Source of the DNA: Fagopyrum homotropicum
Taxonomy: Eukaryota; Streptophyta; Magnoliopsida; Caryophyllales; Polygonaceae
Direction of reading: 5' to 3'
Length of the DNA: 64,000 nucleotides
NCBI GenBank assembly: GCA_033239125.1
Contig: BSWB01000002.1
Coordinates: forward strand, 83,448,560-83,512,559
Below, piece after piece: positions 23,117-34,693 of the stretch. The notes beneath the pieces were generated by a model. The model saw only the letters and a program-made list of their open reading frames with translations. It was not told where the DNA came from and searched no databases. A program made the translations under genes and the position numbers. Numbering within the stretch: position 1 is the first letter of the stretch; every line of letters begins with the position of its first letter.

Positions 23117-24319
23117 ATGGTTCAAACCCGTGCTACTAACTCCGGCTATGCTTCCCTTGATCAAGAAATGGAGAGGATGCACATTCGGCAACGAAGACAA
23201 TAACAACTCCAACAAGAAATGGCTGATCGTACTCTTCGTCAACTTACTCAGCCCACTTTGGCTCAAAACCCTCTTGCGGTCACCATACCGGCATTAGGGG
23301 AAATAGTTAATTTTGAGCTCAAGCTGGGTCTCATTCACTTGCTCCCATCTGTCCATGGGCTATGTGGTGAAGACCCCATCAAACACCTTGGGAAGTTCTA
23401 TACCGTGTGTATGAGCTTGAAGCCGGCCAACATTACCGAAGAACAAATCAAGATGAGGGCATTCGGCTTCACACTCAAAGATTCAGCGGATGACTGGTAT
23501 TACCACCTTCCATCCGGGAGCATCGACACTTGGGAGAACCTTCACAAGGCGTTTTTGGAGAAATACTTCCCAGCCAAGAAGGCCAATAGCTTGAAGAAAG
23601 CTATAAGCAACATCGAGCAAGAGGCGAACGAAACTCTCTACGAGTACTTCGAAAGATTCGCCCGCCTCAAATCCAGTTGTCTTTTCCATGGATATTCAAC
23701 TCAAGATCTAGTCTTGTACTTGTACAATGGCTTGCTAGACAATGAAAGGAGGATTGTCGATGCGGCTTGCGGAGGTAATATTCTTAACTCTACTCCTAAC
23801 CTTGCTTTGGAAAAGATACAGGAACTAGCAGAAGGAACCCGGAACTTTGGAAGGACTCCGTCCAAGAAAAGAGTTCATAATGTAAATACTAGGAAGAGTG
23901 AGATCTCCACTGAGCTCGCTGAGCTCAAGGAAATGGTGAAGACACTAACACTCATGGGAACCCCACAACATTTTAAAGCTTGTGGAGTGTGTGCTGACCC
24001 ATATCATGCAACGGACATGTGCCCAAAAGTCCAGGATGATGATGCTGAGGTGAACACAATGGGCTATGGGCAACCACAGCAGCAAAGGTCTAGGAATGAT
24101 CCTTATGCGCAGAATTTCATGCCAAATTGGTGTGACCAACAGAATTTCGGTTGGAGGGATCAACAAAACCAACAATAGCAGCCCCATCAAGGTAAGTATC
24201 AAACAACTGAAGATATGTTGCAGGTTTTGACAAAACACTTTGCTACTCATGTCCAAACAATAGAATCCAACATCAAGAACCTTGAAAAACAGGTTGAGCA
24301 AATGGCAGAAGCCATTTAA
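23117..24319 (+). pseudogene. Athila gag (B)
   Basis: The true start is probably the ATG at 23,117 (MVQTRATNSGYASLDQEMER), with an in-frame ochre stop at 23,201-23,203. The main open part runs from 23,219. The capsid-like gag domain spans about 23,300-23,800 (KMRAFGFTLKDSADDWYYHL, WENLHKAFLEKYFPAKKA, LYEYFERFARLKSSC). A single CCHC-type knuckle, CGVCADPYHATDMC, follows, then a Gln-rich tail. Further stops are at 24,176-24,178 and 24,317-24,319. The same frame continues into protease, so gag-pol was one polyprotein frame. Confidence 0.85.
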
Positions 24320-27257
24320 ATGTCCGAATCTAGATTTTCCGGAGGATTGCCTTCCCAGACGTTTATAACCCCCAAGGAGAATGTTAGTGCCCTAACATTA
24401 AGCAGTGGGAAGCAAATCCAACAAAAACTAGCAAAAGAATCACAAAGCAAACCCTTTGTCGATTTCACCGCACCCACAACCGCCCTTGCGGCTTCAACTG
24501 CGCCCAGCACCGAGCAGACACCTCCCCCGCGGCTGGATGTTCCCGTCCCTGCGGTGAAAACCCCTGAGCTGCCTCTGCGCATACAAGCTGACGCCCTTGC
24601 GGAAAACACGACAGAAGGTTCTACTGAGAAGGATTCTTACATCAGGCCTAACTTTCCGCCACTGTACTCTGAGAAACCACCAACTCCTTTTCTTGAGGCC
24701 CTGAAGGAGAGAAGAATCATTGAGGATAAACACCTCTTTGAAACTTTTTTGAAATGCGAGGTAAACATTCCCCTCCTTAAGTTGGTGAAAAGTATTCCTA
24801 AGTATGCTCGCTTCTTGAAGGAACTTTGCACTATCAAGAGAAACCAAAAGCTGAAGGGGAAACAAAAAGTACAAGTAAGTGAGCATGTGTCGGCTATTTT
24901 CCAACGGAGAATGCCCAAGAAGTGCATCAATCCGGGCATGGTAAGCATTCCTTGTGTTATAGGGGAAACCCGCTTTGACAAAGCAATGCTTGATCTTGGT
25001 GCTTCTATCAATGTTTTACCATATTCGATTTACAAATCACTTGGCCTTGGGCCATTAATGGAAACTAGGATTTTAGTACAACTTGCTGATAGATGTAACG
25101 TGTACCCGAAAGAGATAACTGAAGATGTATTAGTAATGGTAGAGAACCTAATATTTCCTGCTGATTTCTTTGTAATGGAGATGGAAAATGATTCACATGC
25201 TGCGCCCATTCTGTTAGGTAGGCCATTTCTGAAAACTGCTAGGACTAAAATTGAATATGTTTGTGGCAAATTGACCATGGAGTTTGATGGTGAAGTAGTG
25301 GAATTTGACATCTATGATGTAATGAGATTTCCTAGTGATGATCATTCTTTATGTGCTATTGACATTTTTGAACCTTTTGTGCAAGATGTTTTTGATAACT
25401 CTGATATTGATGAATTGAGAAATGTAATTGAGCATGACATTGATGGGTTTAAAGTAGATTATGTATTAATATCCAGCATGAAAGAGGTCCTAGCCCAATT
25501 AGATGGGCATAAAAGGCTACCTATCTCCAATTTGGCCATTGGGCCCACCTTACTAAACCCAAGCGAAAAGCTTGTTCCGTTTATAGTGCAGGCACCATAA
25601 ATAGAATTGAAGGACCTTCCGTCACACCTCAAGTACATTTTCCTTGAAGAACACAATACCTTGCAGGTGATCATCTCCAACAAGTTGACTACCGGTCAAG
25701 AAGACAAGTTGGTAAAAGTACTAAAAGAGCACAAGACGGACCTTGGGTAGACCATTGCGGACATCAAGGTGATAAGTCCTTCAACTTGCATGCATAGGAT
25801 CTTACTTGAGGATGAAGCCAAACCCTCTAGGCAACTTCAACGGAGGTTGAATCCTCCAATGATGGATGTGGTCAAGAAGCAAGTGTTGAAGCTCCTCCAA
25901 GGAAATATGATCTTCCCTATCTCGGATAGTACTTGGGTTAGTCCAACCTAAGTGGTTCCAAAGAAAGGAGGCATCACCTTGGTGGAAAATCAACATGGAG
26001 AGATGGTCCCGAGCAAAACACAAACCGGATGGAGAGTTTGCATTCACTACCGCAAGCTCAACAAGGTAACTGGAAAAGACCATTTCCCATTACCTTTTAT
26101 TGACCAAATGTTGGAACGTCTTACAGGTCATCAATACTACTGTTTCCTTGATGGATATTTGGGCTATTCCAAATAGCCATCGCACCAGAAGATCAAGAAA
26201 CGACGACGTTCACTTGCCCATTTGGCACTTTTGCGTACCGCAGAATGCCATTTGGACTTTGCAATGCACCCGGCACCTTCCAACGGTGCATGATAATTAT
26301 TTTCTCCAAATACATAGAAAATTTCATTGAAGTCTGCATGGATGATTTTACCGTCCATGGAGACAGTTTTGACGCATGTTTAGGACATTTGAAACTTGTT
26401 CTTGAAAAATGTGTTAAACCAATTTGGTTCTTAATTCGGAAAAATGTCATTTCATGGTCGAACAAGGAAATGTGCTAGGACATGTAATATCCTCAAAAGG
26501 GATGGAGGTAGATAGGTCAAAGGTTGATGTAATTCAAAATTTACCTTATCCTACTAACGATCGGGAAATCTGATCTTTTCTTGGTCATGCAGGTTTCTAC
26601 CGACGTTTCATCAAAGATTTTTCAAAGATCTCGGCACCCCTATGCAAATTGCTCAAGAAAGACGTCACCTTCATTGTAAATGAGAATTGCAAAAAAGCTT
26701 TCGACACCTTGAAGGCATGTCTTACCACCGCACCAATCATCCGTTCTCCGGATTGGGAAAAACCTTTCGAAACCAAGTGTGACGCCAGTGATTACGCCGT
26801 TGGAGCAGTCTTAGGACAAAAAGACGGACGGGCTTCACATGTGATCCATTATGCGCCTATGACACTCAATGCAGCACAAAGGAATTACTCTACCACCGAG
26901 AAAGAGATGTTAGCGGTGACTTTTGCCCTTGAGAAATTCAGGCAGTACCCACTTGGGGTAAAGGTAATTATCTTCACTGACCATGCAACTTTTAGGTATC
27001 TCATGACGAAAAAGGAAGCAAAACCACGATTGATTCGATGGGTGCTCCTCCTAAGTGAGTTTAACCTAGAGATACGGGATAAGAAGAGGGCTGAGAACCT
27101 GGTGGCCGATCATTTGAGCAGGCTAGTGAATGAAGAGGAGGATCCACGAAAAGGAAGAGAGATAGCTGGAAGCTTTCCAGATGATACATTTTACACAACT
27201 CTCTGTTGTGTAACCGCCCCTGCGCCTCACTCCAGCCGCCCCTGCGGCCTAGTCTAG
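24320..27257 (+). pseudogene. Athila pol: protease-RT-RNase H (B)
   Basis: Protease carries the DLGASINVLPYSIYKSLGLG active-site region near 24,990. RT begins with HRILLEDEAKPSRQLQRRLNPP and WRVCIHYRKLNKVTGKDHFP, then changes frame near 26,170, with CMDDFTVHGDSFDACL (MDD at 26,338-26,346). After a stop near 26,570, RNase H follows: KCDASDYAVGAVLGQ, TEKEMLAVTFALEKFRQY and FTDHATFRYLM. Stops at 25,598, 25,748 and 25,949 break the frame. The gag-protease linker (24,479-24,603) and the end of RNase H (27,214-27,269) contain CCGCCCCTGCGG cores read in different frames. Confidence 0.85.
24479..24603. repeat. CCGCCCCTGCGG cores in B gag-protease linker
   Basis: Cores occur at 24,480 (TTGCGG variant), 24,521 and 24,543 (exactly 22 bp apart) and about 24,592. 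They lie inside the open frame between gag and protease and are read in different frames (for example ALAAS and PVPAV). Confidence 0.8.
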
Positions 27258-28377
27258 GCGCCCCTGCGGAATTGTCGACAGAGGTTTGTCTTAAGCTCCA
27301 GTCTTTTAAGCCTTGGTTGGCTGACATCGTGAACTTCATTGTCAAAAAGGAGTACTCTCCAGATTTCACTAAGGCACAACGAGAGAAGGTAAAAGCTGAA
27401 GCTCGACACTACGTTTCGGACGATCCTTACCTTTGAAAGCATTATAGTGACCAAGTGATCCGACGTTGCATTCCGGACAACGAGGTACAATCCGTCCAAA
27501 CTTTCTATCATTCTGAAGCATGTGGGGGGCACTTTGGGGCAAACAAAATTGCAAGAAAAGTTTTGGATGCCGGTTTCTTTTGTCCACACATTTTTCGAGA
27601 CACTTTTGCGTTTTGCAAAGTGTGTGATAGATGCCAAAGGGTAGGAAATATTTCCTGGAGACATGAAATGCCCCAATCCCCTCTTATATTTTTCGAAATA
27701 TTTGACGTTTGGGGAATTGATTTCATGGGGCTGTTTCCTACTTCATTCGGGCACATATATATCGGACAACCTATAAAACTCCTATCGGGATTGGAGTGCA
27801 AGGCTAAATGACGGTCTCTCCCGGACGGAAGGATTGGAGTGCAAGGCTAAATGACGCCCTATGGGCATATCAGACAGCCTATAAAACTCCTATCGGGATG
27901 TCTCCTTTTAGGCTCGTGTTTGGGAAAGCTTGCCACCTACCGGTGGAGCTAGAGCACAAAGCTTGGTGGGCGGTAAAGAAGTACAACATGAACATAGAGG
28001 AAGTGGGAGAATTCCGGAAGCTCCAATTGCAAGAGTTGGAGGAATTGAGGTTAGATGCATATGACCATGCCATCACATACAAAGAAAAGACCAAAGCATG
28101 GCATGACCGAAACATTCTCCGGAAGGATTTCAAGGTAGGTAATAAGGTACTTCTCTTTCAATCACGTTTAAAACTCTTTGCAGGTAAGCTGCGTTCGAGA
28201 TGGACAGGGCCGTTCGTGGTAGCCGAGGTATACCCTCACAGAGCTGCGGATCTTTATGACCCCCAAACGCACAAGGTGTTCAAGGTAAGCGGACAAAGGC
28301 TAAAGGCTTACCTTGAAGGAGTCAAGAACGATCCGATTGATGAGATGGTGCTGGAGGAAGCACAGTCAGAGAAGTAG
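27206..28377 (+). pseudogene. Athila integrase (B), core-deleted
   Basis: The N-terminal zinc domain is visible as FYHSEACGGHFG and CKVCDRCQ (27,488-27,640). The first catalytic Asp lies in WGIDFMG at about 27,715. The rest of the DDE core is missing: the sequence jumps at about 27,765 to a scrambled repeat (CCTATAAAACTCCTATCGGG and GGATTGGAGTGCAAGG each occur twice within 130 bp). It then resumes with TPIGMSPFRLVFGKACHLPV and the C-terminal GPF-type module WTGPFVVAEVYPHRA. The second Asp and the Glu are therefore lost. A stop at 27,434-27,436 and a frame change at the scramble add to the damage. The enzyme would insert cDNA into the genome; this copy cannot. Confidence 0.8.
27214..27269. repeat. 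Three CCGCCCCTGCGG cores at 22-bp period (B, RNase H-integrase linker)
   Basis: Cores start at 27,214, 27,236 and 27,258, exactly 22 bp apart, with unrelated 10-bp spacers. Because 22 is not a multiple of 3, they are read in three different frames (NRPCA, PPLRP and GAPAE in one frame). Confidence 0.85.
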
Positions 28378-29071
28378 AAGCCTTACGTCGAGCCAACGAC
28401 GAAAAACAAAGTCGTTGCTCGGGAGGCAACCCGAAGGAATAAGAAGCGGAGCCTCTGTCAAGAAAAATGCCCCTACGGCTCAGTGTCCCCGCCCCTGCAG
28501 TGACACCCATGCCCAACTCCGCCCCGACACTGGGCCAACGCCTACAACATGCTAGTCACCGCCCCCGCGGTGACTCCCTACGCTCATGCGGCCGCCATCC
28601 TTGACACACATCCTCGGCGTCGCCCCCGGCGCTGAGCCTGCGTGGCCCCTCTCCCTTGTCAACGCCCCCGCGGTGACAAATGCCGCCCTTGCGCTTTTTC
28701 CCAGAAAAGAAAAAAAAAATACAAAACATAAAAACATTCCCTTACACCTACCCTACCCACCCACTCTCTATATCCTCACCAACCACAACCACATCTCCCT
28801 CGCCTTAACCCCTCTCAAGCTGCAACGCCCCTACGCCACCACCAAACACTCACAAGCCACCCCTACGACGCCCCTGCACCACTTCTGACGACAGCCAGCA
28901 ACCTGCGACGCCCCTACGCCACCCTAACCAGATCCACCTTCCTCCCTTCAAACTCTTTCACCTCCCACCACCAACTCCAATCCCGCTCCACCTCCGGCAA
29001 CGCCTACACCAGCAAAGAAGTCACCGGAATGGCCTTAGTATCCCCACCTTCATCGCTTGACTGAATGTATT
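28378..29071 (+). other. Athila B 3' region, non-coding, motif rich
   Basis: It begins with the GCTCGGGAGGCAACCCGAAGG block that follows pol in Athila elements. CCGCCCCTGCGG-like cores occur at 28,467 and 28,489 (22 bp apart), 28,559, about 28,663, 28,682, 28,826, 28,860 and 28,908. No env-like protein is recognisable; ORFs here are low-complexity products of the repeats. No polypurine tract or LTR start could be found at the end. Confidence 0.65.
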
Positions 29072-29082
29072 TGTAAGGTCGT

Positions 29083-29430
29083 ATATACCCAATCAAAAGT
29101 AAATCCCAACTTAGCACTAAAACAAGTATAGTAGTTAGGTAAGGGTCGAACCCAAGAGAGTTAAGGTGTTTTATTAGATGCAATTATTGATTATAATAAC
29201 TAGTAACAAAATGGGGGGATTTTGGTTGAATTGATGCACACAAAAACTTATGAAAACGATTAATGCGACAACTAAGAAGATGATGGGTGAATCTACACTA
29301 GGTTGATTCTAAGCATGCAATTGCTACTTTGCTGAGTTCGTTTTACAAGTTTTCAAGTAATCTCCCGTCTTGATCATATATATGTGTTGAGCCAACCGGC
29401 ATCAACACAACTTACCAGGTTAGTGTTCCG
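29083..29430 (-). repeat. Inverted copy of the B LTR end
   Basis: The reverse complement of this stretch matches the last part of the B LTR (compare 22,690-23,030), including GGGTTCGACCCTTA and TTTACTTTTGATTGGGTAT. It faces the forward copy at 29,431-29,774 and forms a long inverted repeat with arms of about 330 bp. Confidence 0.85.
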
Positions 29431-29774
29431 TTGATGCCGGTAGGATTTGCATGCTTAGAATCAACCTAGTGTAGATTACTTGAAAACTTGTAAAAGGAAC
29501 TCACCAAAGTAGGATTTGCATGCTTAGAATCAACCTAGTGTAGATTCACCCATTATTGTCTTACTTATTGCGTTATTCATTTTCAAGAGTTTTTGTGCAT
29601 CAATTTAACCAAAACCCCCCTTTTGTTACTTGTTTCTATAATCAATAATTGCATCTAATAAAACACCTTAACTCTCTTGGGTTCGACCCTTACTTAACCA
29701 CTATAGTTGTTTTAGTGCTAAGTCGGGATTTACTTTTGATTGGGTATAGACGACCATAGAAATACCTCTAGTCA
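29431..29774 (+). mobile_element. 3' LTR remnant of B
   Basis: It ends ACCTCTAGTCA against the ATCTC target duplication. Inside, a segment (GATTTGCATGCTTAGAATCAACCTAGTGTAGAT) is present twice near 29,450 and 29,510, so this end has been rearranged. The U3 part of the LTR is absent. Confidence 0.8.
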
Positions 29775-30012
29775 ATCTCACAGATGTTGGTAAATCCGGT
29801 GTAGATCTACCCGCTATCACCACCTCATATACTTGCTGCATATACTCTTGGAACTCGAATCTACTCATAGAGACACGATCAGCCTCTTCAAACTCGTTCT
29901 CTGCCATAGGCAACACAGCAGCGGATACTGGTCCCTGACTTGACGCTACTGGAGGAAGTGACGGTGTAACCCTATCTCGACCCACTACAGATACTGCTCT
30001 AGTCTGAGCCAT
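29775..30012 (-). pseudogene. Tekay gag N-terminus (G1)
   Basis: The start at 30,012 gives MAQTRAVSVVGRDRVTPSLP. The region FEFQEYMQQVYEVVIAGRS aligns with the F gag at about 58,655-58,720 (FREYLRHFEEAIRAGRR). The gene is interrupted at 29,775 by element B; the frame resumes at 21,523. The gag core expected next is missing from both sides. Confidence 0.7.
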
Positions 30013-30128
30013 CTGTAGAATATACGCTCCTAACTTATAAGGCTATATATATATATATGCCATATGTATCGAAATACATATATATAATACTCATTAATAC
30101 ATGCATACACATCAGCACATAAAAGATA

Positions 30129-30167
<39 letters not shown>

Positions 30168-30351
30168 ACACTGTCGAGATCCTCATATGGGTGACGACTT
30201 CTGTACATACTATCCCAAAACATCTGTACTCACTTTAAAACCAAAAACCTTAAAAAGTTAGACCCCATGTGGTTCTGTTTATTTATCCACTCTACCTTTA
30301 TTGCAGATAGCAAGTGTCATTGTTGTCAACCTAAGGCTCTGATACAAACTC
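30013..30351 (-). other. G1 leader with AT repeats and PBS
   Basis: This is the untranslated leader between PBS and gag. It contains AT/TA microsatellites at 30,041-30,058 and about 30,129-30,165. A degenerate initiator-Met PBS (TTTGTATCAGAG on minus) lies at 30,337-30,348, next to the LTR end at 30,352. Confidence 0.6.
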
Positions 30352-31398
30352 TGTAACACCCCAAATCCACGGGACTTAGAGTGTCACATTGGGCTAGGAT
30401 CTCACAATGGATCCTGACCCTAGCCTGACAACAAGTTCACTAGATCTTACAACAAGGCACAAGTAGATTAAAACCAAATACATAAAAGCTGTATATGATA
30501 CATTAAAAGAGTTTACAAACTCAAAGCCGAGTACTAAACATCAAACCATAACATTTGATACAAAAGATCCCATATCCCGCGCATCCTAATGTACAGAAGT
30601 CTTCGGCTGGTCACACCATTTGTCTCACCCTGCAGTATTCCTAACCTACAGATCATCTACAACACGGTATGAAACCGTTACCTACAGTAATGGAAAACGT
30701 GAAGGTAATAGCACAACCACTCATCAACATCTCATACATGCAATGCCACACACATTCATTTATTATCTTTCATTACGTTATTCCATTACTAATTCAACTT
30801 CTTTTGTGACACGAGGAACCTTAAGAACCTCGTCCCTTTCCCCGTTAACACAGGGGGTTGGATTCGGGGTGATCGTCACTCGTCCCCCCCCCCCCCCCCC
30901 GTGTTACTAGCTTCCAGGCACCTCCTACTAACCATCAGGCGGAGACCGGTGGTTACCGCCCGTTATAATACACTTGGCACATTTAATTGTAATAAATGGT
31001 TATCCTAGTCCGGTTTAAGGTTATAAATGCACAATCATATGACCACACACTACCATCACAATCATACAATCCACAACTGCACGCTAAGTAAGTCCTATGG
31101 ACTTACCTGATATACTCGTAACCTGTACCACGTCACAGCTTCCCCTTGGTAAAGTAATCAACGCCTGCAATAGCAAGGCACACACAATCACATACTGCAA
31201 AGGTTGGGAGATTCGTCTCACTAACCACAACCAACCTATATCTCAAATCTAAACCTCAGATCCTCAACACATTCATAAATGCGTAAGGCATATCCTCACC
31301 ATCACATCTCATCATACTCGTACACATACTAAACCTTAAAGCCATAACCGATATCCATAACATCATCATGATCCTCAACTGATTCTGACACCTTGCAT
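30352..31398 (-). mobile_element. 5' LTR of G1, truncated
   Basis: It starts TGTAACACCCCAAATCCAC and matches the first 1 kb of the 15,075 LTR. It includes a run of 17 C at 30,884-30,900 not found in the other copies. Homology stops at about 31,398, where plus-strand LTR sequence takes over after a short joint. Confidence 0.8.
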
Positions 31399-31421
31399 CC
31401 TCAACTCATTCTCTACAACTC

Positions 31422-31790
31422 AACGGTGCTTTTGTAAACCTTGGTTTGTATATATTTACACAATTTTATGTTTTTGTTTTAATCTATTTGTGTCTTGTTG
31501 TAACATCTAGTGAACTTGTTGTCAAACTAGGGTTAGGATCCTTTGTGAGATCCCAGCCCAGTAGCGCCTCGAGTCCCGCGGATTCGGGATGTTACAAAGT
31601 TGGTATCAAAGCCTTAGGTTGACAATAATAGCACTTGCAATCTGCGATAAAAGGTAAAATAGATAAAATAAACACAACCCGAAAGGGGTTTGACTTTTCA
31701 AAAGGATTTTGGTTTTGAAAAGTGTACAGCTGTTTTGCGAAAGTGTGTACAGGAACCCATCACGCTTCTAAGGATCTCGACAGTATAGAT

Positions 31791-31830
<40 letters not shown>

Positions 31831-31930
31831 ACATATGCATTATGTGTTGTTGTGCATGTATGTTGGATTAAGTATTATATATATCTATACATATGACATT
31901 ATATAGCCTTTTACGTAGCTATGATATTAT
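31422..31930 (+). mobile_element. Tekay LTR end with PBS and leader, plus strand
   Basis: The last 175 bp of a Tekay LTR end GGATGTTACA at 31,596. An initiator-Met PBS, TGGTATCAAAGCC, follows at 31,601-31,613. A leader similar to those of G1 and F comes next, with an AT tract at about 31,796-31,828. No gag follows; another LTR piece begins at about 31,930. Confidence 0.7.
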
Positions 31931-32659
31931 GATGGATGTCTCAGACTAACTACCATTCAGATATTGGATGTATGCATGGGTGGTGTTTGTTATATGCTTG
32001 ATTGCATGCGATATTGATTATTACCGACCTATGGTTTATTGGATAGCCCCCATGAACTAGCAGTGATAACCTTTCCCTTTCATCCTGTAAGGAGTCTGGG
32101 AGGTTCTTTGTGGTCAGGCCAGTATTGGTACTACTCCAGATGGATATGGTACCTAGAGGCGAGGATAATATATTCCTTGTGTCACATATTTTCATCTATA
32201 TATATATATATACCTTGAGTGTATGACGTTATAAAGATAATTAAACGGGTAAATGTGTGGTAGCATGATTATGTGTTTATGATTCCATGACCTGTTTTTG
32301 TGCTTACGCATTATCTTATATATGAATGGTTAGCTAATGGTTTTGTACCGTGTTGTAGATGATCTGTAGATTAGGAGGACCGCCGGGTGAGCTAGATTGG
32401 TGATCCGCTGAGGGCTTCTTTACACTAGGATTGTGTGTGGGATTATAGGATCTTTTGTATATGTATGGATTGTTGTTTTGTACTCCACGGTGCTTTTGTA
32501 AACCTTGGTTTGTATATATTTACACTTTTTATGTTTTTGTTTTAATCTATCCGTGCCTTGTTATAAGATCCAGTGAACTTGTTGTCAGAACAGGGTCAAG
32601 ATCCATTGTGAGATCCTAGCCTAGTAGCGCCTCGAGTCCCGCGGATTCGGGGTGCTATA
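31931..32659 (+). mobile_element. Tekay-like LTR fragment (K type), plus strand
   Basis: Its first part mirrors window positions 1-160. Its last 170 bp repeat those at 31,422-31,596 (CACGGTGCTTTTGTAAACC). It ends GGGGTGCTATA, a mutated TGTTACA, against copia LTR sequence at 32,660. No PBS follows. Confidence 0.65.
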
Positions 32660-32829
32660 GAGAAACATTTTTGTCACTAAGCGCACAAATCGACTTCAAG
32701 GCCTTTAGATTTGTTTCAAAGTCTCGATATACGATATTGCAAAATTTTCCCATACTCTATTCAACCACCCTTCTAGAGTTTTTAAATCCTTGTTATTCAC
32801 ATATTTGGTTCTTCAATTGGTATCAGAGT
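32660..32829 (+). mobile_element. Copia 5' LTR right part and PBS
   Basis: The LTR end TTGGTTCTTCA at 32,815 is followed by TGGTATCAGAG (32,818-32,828), an initiator-Met PBS. The left part of this LTR is at 14,190-15,074. Confidence 0.6.
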
Positions 32830-32870
32830 TACACTCACGTGTATTGATTTAACCATCAGCGAGACCAATC

Positions 32871-34690
32871 ATGAACTATGTAGGTGATCGAGGATTCGTT
32901 CAAGGAAGATCCACATCTCAACCACCCCTCTTCTGCGGTAATAACTTTGTCCATTGTAGAGCACTAATATAAATGTTTATTATTGATCAGGACATGGAAC
33001 TATTGAACATCATTCAAACTAACCCAAAAATCCCAACCACCACGATTGAAGGTGTCCAAGTGAAAAAGAAGGAAGACGACTTTACTCAAATAGACTTGGA
33101 TAGTCTGTCAAAGAACTACAAGGCCATGAACTTGCTCCATTGTGGATTGGATTCAAATGAATTCAACCGTGTATCATCATGCAAGAGTGCAAAGGAAAAA
33201 TTGAGACAAGTTAACAGTTACGTACGATGGAACAAGTCAATTCAAGGAGACAAAAGATAAGGATCTTGCTCAGGCAATATGAAATATTCAAAATGAACTC
33301 CAACGAGACGGTCAAAGAGATGTTCACATGGTTCACCGAGATTGTGAACAAACTTGATTCACTTGGAAAGGTCTTCACAAATGAAGAAAAAGTAAGGAAA
33401 GTTTTGAGAAGTTTGCCTAAACCTAAGTGGGGACCAAAAGTGACCATCGTTGCAAAAGCTCAAAATCTTACAACATTACCTCTTAACGAACTTCTTGGAA
33501 AGCTAATCACCCATGAAATGGTTTTAGTGAAGAAGATGGAGATCTACCATCAAACACAAAGAATATTGCCCTAAGATACAAGAAGGATAACTTTACATCG
33601 GATGATGAAGAGAGTGATGATGAGGACGATGATCCATTCGCCTTGATTCCAAGAGGTCTTGCAAGAATTCTTTAAATGAAGAAGCAATTCGCAAACAACA
33701 AAGAATATCCACGATCATCAAGACCTAGAGGTAAGCTTTCTAACCCTAATAAGAAAACTAAAGTATTGACTTGTTTTGAATGTGCTAAAGCAGATCATCT
33801 TGTAAAGGATTGTCCACAAAAGTAGAGGAACAAATTTAGGAAGAATTATCGAAATAAGAAGGCTATGGTAGCATCGTGGAGTGACTAAAGTTCAACAAAT
33901 GAGTCAAAAGACGAAAATAATCAAGCAAACTTGTCCTTAATGGCCGATCAAGAAGAGGATCCAAACCTCTACGTTGGTGTGGTAAGTACTATAATGTCAC
34001 AATCCAAGCTAGAACTTACACAATTCCTTAAAGATATTATCATATGTGATAAAGAACATAGGGTAAGGATACGTGCCTTAAGAGAAAAGCTTATCAAACA
34101 AGAGAAATGAGTAAGTGAATTGTCTTTGAAAGTTGAAAATCTCAACACTGAAAAGTTAAACATTGATGACAATATCAAGACCTTAGAATCGGAAAATGCG
34201 ATCTTAAGGACAATTTCTCTTCTCTACATCAAGATTATATTACTCTAGAGAAACAAAAGGTTCATATAAATGTGATGTGTAGAGATTAGAAGGCTGCACT
34301 TATTCATTTCACTTGTTCAAAAGAAAAATCTTGAAAGGATGATGGGTGAAAAACAATCCTCTCTTAACAAGAGTGCTATTGGGTATCACATGAATTTTTC
34401 AATAAAAACGACTACCACTTTTGTTAAAGATAAAGGAAGTTCACATATTCCCACATGTTTCTATTGTTGTAAAAAGGGACATCTTAAATAACCTTGCCCG
34501 TATACAAGAAATGATCCCTACAACATTAACAACACTTATCCTCTATGTCTAAGGAAACAAGTTAAGAAAATCTGGGTTCTTAAAGGTAGCAGACCACCAA
34601 ACACGATTGAGCCTGAATATGGACCAAAATATGTCATTTAGTGTACCCGGAAAGGTTGAAGTGTGTTGTTTTGCACGATATCACCAAGGT
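32871..34690 (+). pseudogene. Sirevirus-like copia gag and start of pol, truncated
   Basis: The start at 32,871 (MNYVGDRGFVQGRS) is in frame with 32,973-33,260. The frame then shifts to 33,227-33,574. Residues such as KNYKAMNLLHCGLDSNEFNRV, VKEMFTWFTEIVNKL and VRKVLRSLPKPKWGPKV mark the UBN2-type copia gag domain. A CCHC knuckle, CFECAKADHLVKDC, is at about 33,776. A second, CFYCCKKGHLK.PC, lies near 34,458 before the protease. The sequence is cut at 34,693 by a Tekay LTR. Several stops are present. Confidence 0.8.
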
Positions 34691-34693
34691 TAA

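Larger units (their letters stand above)
21524..29774 (+). mobile_element. Athila retrotransposon B inserted in G1 gag
   Basis: A 5-bp duplication, ATCTC, flanks the element at 21,519-21,523 and 29,775-29,779. Removing the element and one copy joins two gag parts of G1 in one frame. The order is 5' LTR, tRNA-Asp PBS, gag, protease, RT, RNase H, integrase, motif-rich 3' region, and a rearranged 3' LTR. No env-like gene is seen. The 3' LTR is incomplete and partly inverted. It is the youngest layer of this nest. Confidence 0.9.

Noticed and set aside
27214..27269. Short direct repeats with unrelated equal-length spacers look like a miniature CRISPR array.
   Set aside because: The core is only 12 bp with 10-bp spacers, it lies in plant retrotransposon coding sequence, and no cas genes exist; it is better described as a phased motif array.
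28586..28888. ORF of 100 codons with Pro/Ala/Thr-rich content downstream of B pol.
   Set aside because: Composition follows from the CCGCCCCTGCGG repeats, both strands are open, and no family features are visible.
30884..30900. Run of 17 C in the G1 5' LTR.
   Set aside because: A simple homopolymer expansion or assembly artefact at a site with five to seven C in sister LTRs.
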